A stretch of DNA of 64,000 nucleotides from Pseudomonadota bacterium (GTDB taxonomy: Bacteria; Myxococcota_A; UBA796; SXON01). Every line of letters begins with the position of its first letter. Position 1 is the first letter of the stretch. Positions 58,772 to 64,000 of this stretch are shown here, piece by piece. The notes under the pieces were generated by a model. That model did no database searches and had not been told where the DNA came from. It was given only the letters and a program-made list of their open reading frames with translations. The translations under genes were made by a program, and so were the position numbers. The stretch is taken from the NCBI GenBank assembly GCA_005778355.1, contig SXON01000021.1:30636-94635 (forward strand), read 5' to 3'.

Positions 58772-60030
58772 CAGGCCTCGATCCGGAGTCCCTCGAACAC
58801 CGTGGTCGGGGCGTCGACCTCCTCGCTGCGCTCCTGGTCGGCCGCCATCTCCGACACCTGGTGGAGCAGCGTGTGGATATCCGTCGCGACACGTGCGCGG
58901 AGCCCCGAGGCGCGTTGTCCCCCCATCACCACGAGGCCATCCACGACCCCCTCGATCCGCCCACTGGCCAGATCCACCGTGGGAAGTTCGTCGATCACGA
59001 GGTAGTCCTTCAGCTCGGTCAGGATCACGTTTCGCGTGCGCGAACCGGGGCGAACGATGAGGTTGGCCGGCAAGATGCCTCCCGGTCCACAGTGCCCCGT
59101 CGGCCGCAGGCCCAGCGCTCGAGCCGACTCCGGGTCGTGGTAGAGACTGTTCACCACCCCTTCCTTGAGCAGCGCCACGGCGATCGGCGGCACGCCCCGA
59201 TCATCGAATGTCCGCGTGTAAAGGCCGCTCGCGAGACCCGCGTCGTCGGTGAGATGGAGGGCCGACGCAGCCAGCGCCTTGCCGCGGAAGGAGGCGAGGA
59301 AACTCTGGTCGATCACCGTGGCGGCGAAGGCCGGGGCGATGGCCCGTACCAGCGCCGCCATGGCGCGCGGGTCGAGCACCACCGGAAGTGCGCGCGCGGG
59401 GACCGGGCCGGGCTGCACGATCGACTCGAGGCGGCGCCGCAAGTCGGTGCCGAAGGGCAACGAGGCGACGTCGGAGAAGTGCCTCGACGCGATGCGATGC
59501 CGGAGCGCGCGACCGCCAAGCGTAGCCTCGGCCTCTAGCGAGTAGGTGGTTGCCGCCGCCTCCAGCTCCACCTCGCGGCTGGACAGGTACGCGCGCACGT
59601 CGCGACGCTCCCGGTACTCGATGCGGTTGAGCGTGACGCCGCCCTGCGACAGCGCGCGCTCCGCCGTCTGGAGCACCTCGTTGCGGTCGACCTCGGCGAT
59701 CCCTGCGTGGCGACGGTCATCGATTCCGAGAGGGCCGGTGACGACGGGCATGCGGTCGGCCGGCCCGGCGATGGCTGATGCCTCGGCTCGGGACGCCTCG
59801 GCCAGCGCTTCCGCCACCGCCTTCTCGCCGCTGGCTCCCCTTCCCACGCCGCCGCGCCCGCCCTCGAGCCAGGCGCGCACGGTAAACGTCGTGACCTCGC
59901 TGCGCTGGGCGCGGCCGCGCCAGGCGGTCATCACGCGCTCCTCGGACTGTGTCCTCAGTACCTCGCAGGCGCGAGCGCCGTCCTTGCGAGCCAGGTCGAC
60001 GAGGGCGCGCAGCCGGGAACGATCTTCCAT
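58771..60030 (-). CDS. TldD/PmbA-family protein (TldE/PmbA-like)
   Basis: 419 residues from ATG 60030, which follows a GATACT box by 9 nt. The family end GHCGPGGILPANLIVRPGSR and the region RIEGVVDGLVVMGGQRASGL fit PmbA/TldE. The zinc motif HExxxH of TldD is absent, so alone it would be inactive; in E. coli TldE works only as partner of TldD, maturing microcin B17 and CcdA. No tldD is in the window. Confidence 0.8.
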   Translation of the reverse strand: MEDRSRLRALVDLARKDGARACEVLRTQSEERVMTAWRGRAQRSEVTTFTVRAWLEGGRGGVGRGASGEKAVAEALAEASRAEASAIAGPADRMPVVTGPLGIDDRRHAGIAEVDRNEVLQTAERALSQGGVTLNRIEYRERRDVRAYLSSREVELEAAATTYSLEAEATLGGRALRHRIASRHFSDVASLPFGTDLRRRLESIVQPGPVPARALPVVLDPRAMAALVRAIAPAFAATVIDQSFLASFRGKALAASALHLTDDAGLASGLYTRTFDDRGVPPIAVALLKEGVVNSLYHDPESARALGLRPTGHCGPGGILPANLIVRPGSRTRNVILTELKDYLVIDELPTVDLASGRIEGVVDGLVVMGGQRASGLRARVATDIHTLLHQVSEMAADQERSEEVDAPTTVFEGLRIEA

Positions 60031-60039
60031 GGCCGCGAC

Positions 60040-60052
60040 AGTATCGGATACG
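60040..60052. promoter_or_regulatory. divergent start-proximal -10 boxes (TldE-like / metallophosphatase)
   Basis: The 13-bp AGTATCGGATACG carries GATACT on the minus strand (9 nt before ATG 60030) and GATACG on the plus strand (8 nt before ATG 60061). Confidence 0.55.
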
Positions 60053-60060
60053 CGCCCGGG

Positions 60061-60987
60061 ATGCTGTCCCTGTCGCTCCTCCTGGCCTGCACCACCGACG
60101 AGGTGATCGCGCTCGACGCGCCCGCAGCGGAAAAACTGTTGCTCGAGGGGCCCTCGAACGCGTCCCCAGCCGAGCCCCCGGCGCGCATCGTCGCCGTGGG
60201 CGACGTGCACGGCGACCCACCCGCCTTACTGCACGTCCTCTCGCTCGCGGGACTGGTCGACGCGACCGGCGCGTGGATTGGCGGTCCCGCCACGCTGGTG
60301 CAGACCGGCGACATTACCGACCGGGGCGCTGACAGCCGGGGCGTCATCGCCACGTTGCGCCGCCTGCAAGCCGAGGCGGCCGCTGCCGGGGGACAGGTGG
60401 TGCCGCTGCTCGGCAACCACGAGGTGATGAACATGCAGGGCGACCTGCGCTACGTGAACCCGGAAGACACCGTGGGCTACGGCGGCGAGGCCGCCCGCGC
60501 CGCAGCCTTCTCGGTCTCCGGTGACGACGGCACGTGGCTGCGCGGCAACGACGCCGTCGCGATGATCGACGGGACGGTCTTCTGCCATGGCGGGGTGACC
60601 CCGCGCTGGGCGGCGGCGGGCGTCTTGCGGCTCAACCAGATGGTGCGCGCCGCGATCGACGAGCCGGCGCCGGGCCCGGGGGAGCCGCGCATCGGCCTGG
60701 CCGACGTGCTCGGTCCCGACGGCCCCCTGTGGTACCGGGGCTACCTGCTCGAGGAGGAGCCGGTGGCATGCAAGGAGCTCGCCCACGCGCTCGAGGTCCT
60801 GGGCGCCGAGCGCCTGGTGGTGGGACACACCACGCAGGAGTCCGGCGAGGTCGCGGTGCGCTGCGGCGGGAAACTCTACGGGATCGACACCGGGATTTCC
60901 GCGCACTACGGCAACCACTACGCCGCCATCGAGATCAAGGGCGACGCGGTCCAGGTGCTCCCTACAGCTCCAGCGGAAAATCGCTGA
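60061..60987 (+). CDS. calcineurin-like metallophosphatase lipoprotein
   Basis: 308 residues. MLSLSLLLAC is a nine-residue uncharged lipobox signal. The five metallophosphoesterase blocks are complete: GDVHGD (47-52), GDITDRG (83-89), GNHEVMN (118-), CHGGVTP and GHTTQ, the order of PPP-type and Shewanella-like protein phosphatases. It would dephosphorylate proteins or nucleotides outside the cytoplasm. It overlaps the convergent small lipoprotein gene by 26 bp. Confidence 0.85.
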   Translation: MLSLSLLLACTTDEVIALDAPAAEKLLLEGPSNASPAEPPARIVAVGDVHGDPPALLHVLSLAGLVDATGAWIGGPATLVQTGDITDRGADSRGVIATLRRLQAEAAAAGGQVVPLLGNHEVMNMQGDLRYVNPEDTVGYGGEAARAAAFSVSGDDGTWLRGNDAVAMIDGTVFCHGGVTPRWAAAGVLRLNQMVRAAIDEPAPGPGEPRIGLADVLGPDGPLWYRGYLLEEEPVACKELAHALEVLGAERLVVGHTTQESGEVAVRCGGKLYGIDTGISAHYGNHYAAIEIKGDAVQVLPTAPAENR

Positions 60988-61396
60988 CGTCAGTGGCCAG
61001 CGAGCCGTCGTCGATGGCGTTGTAGAGCTCGGTGTTCATGTCGTCTTCGGCGGTGCGATCCTGGTTGGTCGGGTCGATGGCCACCAGCCAGTAGTTGAGC
61101 ACCGTGCCCCAGCAGCCGTCGAGCGCGGTCACGCCGTAGGCGGTGAAGGTGACCCGCCCCCGGCTGTCGGTCGGGCCTGAGCCCAGGAAGTCGTATTCCC
61201 AGCCTCGGTCATCCAGAAAGACGTCGATCTCGGGGACCGGTGCGCCGTCGCCGTCGACCACCTTCGCGGTCACCTCGATGTCGTAGGTCACCGGGTCGCC
61301 GCACTGCACGCCATTGTCATCGCTCCCGGTATCTTCCGTGTCTTCCTCGGCAGGCGCACAGCCCACGAGCACCATGGTGATCCACCAGCGGGACAT
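60962..61396 (-). CDS. small predicted lipoprotein with Ig-like domain
   Basis: 144 residues from ATG 61396 with GGAGGTG upstream. MSRWWITMVLVGC is a lipobox signal, then an acidic linker (EEDTEDTGSDDNG). The rest (YDIEVTAKVVDGDGAPVPEIDVFLDDR...DSRGRVTFTAYG) is one Big/carboxypeptidase-regulatory-like sandwich. The long open frame continuing upstream to 63985 is antisense to the dehydrogenase and not coding. Confidence 0.65.
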   Translation of the reverse strand: MSRWWITMVLVGCAPAEEDTEDTGSDDNGVQCGDPVTYDIEVTAKVVDGDGAPVPEIDVFLDDRGWEYDFLGSGPTDSRGRVTFTAYGVTALDGCWGTVLNYWLVAIDPTNQDRTAEDDMNTELYNAIDDGSLATDVSDFPLEL

Positions 61397-61504
61397 GCGC
61401 ACCTCCACGAAATAGAATGCCGGCCCGCGCGAGGCTACGCCGCGCACGGACGGTCGGCCAGCCGACAAGGGGCCGCCGCACCACGTTCCCACCGGAGCTG
61501 CTTC

Positions 61505-64000
61505 ATGCCGAATCACCCGCAGCGCGAGGCCACTCTGGCCCGCGTGAACGCCGCAACCCAGGAGCTCGCCGCGAGCCTCACCCCCGCCGAGGCCGAGGGC
61601 TACAACGCCTTCGTGCGCGCCGCCGCCTCGCAGGTGCGCACGCTCGTGCTGCTCGAGCACAGCCCTTCGGAGCTGGCGAGCGACTTGCTCGGCCTCTGGC
61701 GCTTCGCGCGCAGCGGCAACCAGCGGGTGTCGGTGGAGGCCGGCGGCGACGGTCTCGTCGTGCGCTCGATGATGGCCGACCAGCCCTTCATCGTCGACAC
61801 GCTGCGCCTGGGCCTGCGCTGCGCCGGGGCCACGCGCATCGGCGGCTACAACCTCATCGTGCGCGAGGGCGAGGGCCAGAGCGAGTCGGTGATCCGGTTC
61901 GAGGTGGAGGGCATCGAGGCCTCGGCCGCCGCCGCCGTGGAGGCCGATCTCATCGCTCGTCTCTCGATCGCCGAGGCGATGGTGAACGACTACGAAGAGA
62001 TGATGGCCCGGGTGGAGAAAACCGCCCACGGCGCCTTCGAACAGGGGGGCGACGAGGGCCTCGAAGCTGCCGAGTTCCTTCGCTGGCTCCTCGGCGACAA
62101 CTACGTCTTCATGGGGATCACCGCCGGCAGCGATCACCTCGGTGCCGACCGCGTGGCCGGGAGCACCCTCTGGCCGCGCCCGCCCGATGTCCCGTCCACC
62201 GACGTGGTGAGCCTGCGCAAGACCCCCACCGAGTCCCCGGTGCACCGCGCCGGTCGAGTCGATGTCATCCGCGTGAACCTCAGCTCGGGCCCCGTCTTCC
62301 TCCGCGGCATGTTCACCCACCGGGCGCTCACGCAGCCTTGCCGTCACCTGCCGATCCTTCGCCGTCGCCTTGAAACGGTGCTCGCCGACACGCGCCAGCG
62401 TCCCCACACCTGGCGCTACCGCGGCCTCGCCAACATCTTCGACGCCATGCCCACCGAGTGGCTCTTCTCCGCGAGCACCGCGCAGATCCGCGAGGTCCTG
62501 GAGCAGGTCTTCGATGCCGACCAGGAGCAGGTGGCGCGCGTGCACGTGTCGCAGAGCGACGACGGCGCCTCCACGTTCGCGATGATCGCGATTCCCGAGC
62601 GTCGTTATTCCGACGAGGTTCGCAAGAAGGCCCTCGCGCAGCTGGGCCGCCTCACCGGCGCCACGTACACCGACTCCGGCATCTTCGCCGGCCGCTTCGA
62701 CTCGGTGCTGGTCCAGGTGTACCAGACCGGCACCCGCGCGCTCTCGGTTGAGCTGGTGGAGAGCTTCAACCGCTTCGTGAACACCCTCACGACGCCGTGG
62801 ATGGAACGGGCCTCGGGCGCGATCGAAGCCCACTTCGGTGACAACGGCCAGGCGCTCATCGCCCGGTACGGCGCGGCTTTCCCCGCCGACTTCGCCGACG
62901 AGACCGACGGCGAGCAACTGGTCAGCGACATCGAGCTGCTCGAGGCCGCCGCCGCCGACGGCCGCGTGAAGACGATGCTCCAGGACGCTGGCGCCGACGT
63001 GCTGTTGCGCGTGTACCAGCCCGCCGACATGACGCTCACCGAGCTCATGCCCATCATCGACAACTTCGGCCTGGAGATCGCCGAGCAATGGGCGGTGAAG
63101 GTGCAGCCGCGCGGTCGCGACAGCCAGACCATCGACATCTTCCGCGTGAAGGGCGTCACCGGCCTCACCCGCGAGGAGCTGCTCGCGCGTGGCGCCAACC
63201 TGATGGCTGGCCTCGACGCCGTCTTCCAGAAGAAGATGGCCTCCGATAGCTTCAACAAGCTGCTCCTCCGCGCCAACCTCCGCTGGGACGAGGTCGACCT
63301 CGTCCGTGCCTACGTGGGCTACGCCAAGCAGATCAAGCTGGCGCACAGCTACCCCAAGATCCAGGAGGTGCTTGCGAGCCAACCGGGCGTCACCCACGCG
63401 CTGGTGAAGCTCTTCCACGCGAAGCTCGACCCCGAGCTCGGCGAGGCCCGCGAGGCCGCCATTGGTGTCGCGACCGCCAGCGTGGAGGACGGCCTCCGCC
63501 GGGTGCCCACCGCCGACGAGGACTTCGTCCTCCGCTTCCTCTACAACCTCGTAGAAGCCACGCTCCGCACCAACTTCTACCGGACCGACCGGGTCTTCCA
63601 CTACATCAGCTTCAAGGTGAGTCACGCCAAGATTCGCCACATCCCGTTGCCGAGGATGATGGTCGAGATCTACGTGCACCACTACGAGATGGAAGGCGTG
63701 CACCTCCGCGGCGGCCCGATCGCCCGCGGCGGCCTGCGCTACTCCGACCGCGCCGACTTCCGCACCGAGGTGCTCGGCCTCGTCACCACCCAGATGGTCA
63801 AGAACGTCGTCATCGTGCCCGAGGGCAGCAAGGGCGGCTTCTACGTCAAGTACACCATCGAAGACGCGGGCGAGCGCAAGCGCGTGGGCGACCGCCTCTA
63901 CCAGGTGCTCATCCGCGGCATGCTCGACATCACCGACAACCTCGTGGCCGGCAAGGTCGTCCCGCCGCCGCGCGTGGTGCGTCACGACGGCGACGATCCC
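61505..64000 (+). CDS. large NAD-specific glutamate dehydrogenase (N-terminal part)
   Basis: 832 codons to the window edge; the family (bacterial GDH, Bac_GDH) is about 1600 residues. ATG follows GGAG. Recognisable: QPFIVDTLRLGL near 90-110, an ACT-like regulatory part, and the start of the catalytic core GGPIARGGLRYSDRADFRTEVLGLVTTQMVKNVVIVPEGSKGGF, with the substrate-binding Lys. It converts glutamate to 2-oxoglutarate, feeding the TCA step of SucA. The C-terminal Rossmann domain is outside the window. Confidence 0.93.
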   Translation, partial: MPNHPQREATLARVNAATQELAASLTPAEAEGYNAFVRAAASQVRTLVLLEHSPSELASDLLGLWRFARSGNQRVSVEAGGDGLVVRSMMADQPFIVDTLRLGLRCAGATRIGGYNLIVREGEGQSESVIRFEVEGIEASAAAAVEADLIARLSIAEAMVNDYEEMMARVEKTAHGAFEQGGDEGLEAAEFLRWLLGDNYVFMGITAGSDHLGADRVAGSTLWPRPPDVPSTDVVSLRKTPTESPVHRAGRVDVIRVNLSSGPVFLRGMFTHRALTQPCRHLPILRRRLETVLADTRQRPHTWRYRGLANIFDAMPTEWLFSASTAQIREVLEQVFDADQEQVARVHVSQSDDGASTFAMIAIPERRYSDEVRKKALAQLGRLTGATYTDSGIFAGRFDSVLVQVYQTGTRALSVELVESFNRFVNTLTTPWMERASGAIEAHFGDNGQALIARYGAAFPADFADETDGEQLVSDIELLEAAAADGRVKTMLQDAGADVLLRVYQPADMTLTELMPIIDNFGLEIAEQWAVKVQPRGRDSQTIDIFRVKGVTGLTREELLARGANLMAGLDAVFQKKMASDSFNKLLLRANLRWDEVDLVRAYVGYAKQIKLAHSYPKIQEVLASQPGVTHALVKLFHAKLDPELGEAREAAIGVATASVEDGLRRVPTADEDFVLRFLYNLVEATLRTNFYRTDRVFHYISFKVSHAKIRHIPLPRMMVEIYVHHYEMEGVHLRGGPIARGGLRYSDRADFRTEVLGLVTTQMVKNVVIVPEGSKGGFYVKYTIEDAGERKRVGDRLYQVLIRGMLDITDNLVAGKVVPPPRVVRHDGDDP

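Larger units (their letters stand above)
402..63474. repeat. dispersed palindromic octamer GTCGCGAC, about 50 copies
   Basis: Hand-counted perfect copies start at, among others, 402, 898, 984, 1709, 5625, 7583, 12220, 14456, 14901, 19502, 19553, 25066, 25143, 29246, 34736, 43141, 43669, 44340, 50063, 54221, 58883 and 63467. Almost all are inside genes, in all three frames: Arg-Asp at 43669, Val-Ala-Thr at 44340, Ser-Arg at 14901. Copies with one changed outer base (GTCGCGAT) are far fewer. At about 70% GC roughly three copies would be expected. Confidence 0.85.

Noticed and set aside
61397..63985. Minus-strand extension of the small lipoprotein frame over 2.5 kb
   Set aside because: Antisense to the glutamate dehydrogenase, whose protein motifs are clear; the lipoprotein has a good start at 61396.
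1..64000. tRNA and rRNA genes
   Set aside because: Read through the larger gaps (14383-14748, 20046-20593, 50470-50613, 57414-57572, 58017-58254); no cloverleaf or T-loop sequence was found.

Overview
The window is very GC-rich (about 70% by eye), densely coded and has no rRNA or tRNA gene that I could find. The content suggests a Gram-negative delta-proteobacterial or myxobacterial-type chromosome. It has an outer-membrane barrel C-terminus, many predicted lipoproteins with Asp/Thr-rich linkers, a kinase with a large helical tail, an aa3-type oxidase operon with SURF1, CtaA and CtaB, an S46 peptidase, a very large NAD-glutamate dehydrogenase and orphan contractile-injection tube genes. The phylum is an inference.

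Layout. 1-14382 is mostly minus strand. One operon runs 4634 to 145 (small protein, lipoprotein, TPR membrane protein, M48 protease). Two plus-strand cyclophilins sit at 4674-6125. A second minus operon runs 14382 to 6130 (exonuclease III, FAD oxidoreductase, Ser/Thr kinase, unknown protein, arylsulfotransferase-like lipoprotein). 14749-21848 is plus strand: sucA, a lipoprotein, a C5-cytosine DNA methyltransferase, a 232-bp inverted-repeat element with an ATPase gene remnant, a Mig/MutY-like glycosylase and HutD. 21837-26668 holds three lipoproteins and feoAB. 26749-32310 is plus strand: MBOAT acyltransferase with an SGNH-like partner, an RNA methyltransferase and two lipoproteins. 32317-34745 is a lower-GC three-gene cassette with a metzincin protease, bracketed by a duplicated gene end. 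34872-43375 is the respiratory region: two cytochromes c, oxidase subunits I, II, III (twice) and IV, heme A synthesis and SURF1. 43416-64000 is mainly housekeeping: TolB-propeller amidohydrolase, S18, ferredoxin, S46 peptidase, dCTP deaminase, MalQ, a RelA-fold-like protein, Mfd, two tandem tail-tube genes, a TldE/PmbA homologue, a metallophosphatase and the start of the large glutamate dehydrogenase.

Four genome-wide habits stand out. The palindrome GTCGCGAC occurs about 50 times in 64 kb, where roughly three are expected, much like HIP1 in cyanobacteria. Many first-in-operon genes have a GATANN- or GCTAGN/GTTAGN-like -10 box with its TA 9-13 nt before the start codon and no Shine-Dalgarno, as expected for leaderless mRNAs. 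Nine predicted lipoproteins begin with an extremely short, uncharged signal of only 6-9 residues before the lipobox Cys, and in five of them an upstream in-frame stop fixes that start. Finally, a solitary m5C methyltransferase lies close to a DNA glycosylase resembling T:G mismatch glycosylases, a pairing that could protect a methylated motif from deamination.
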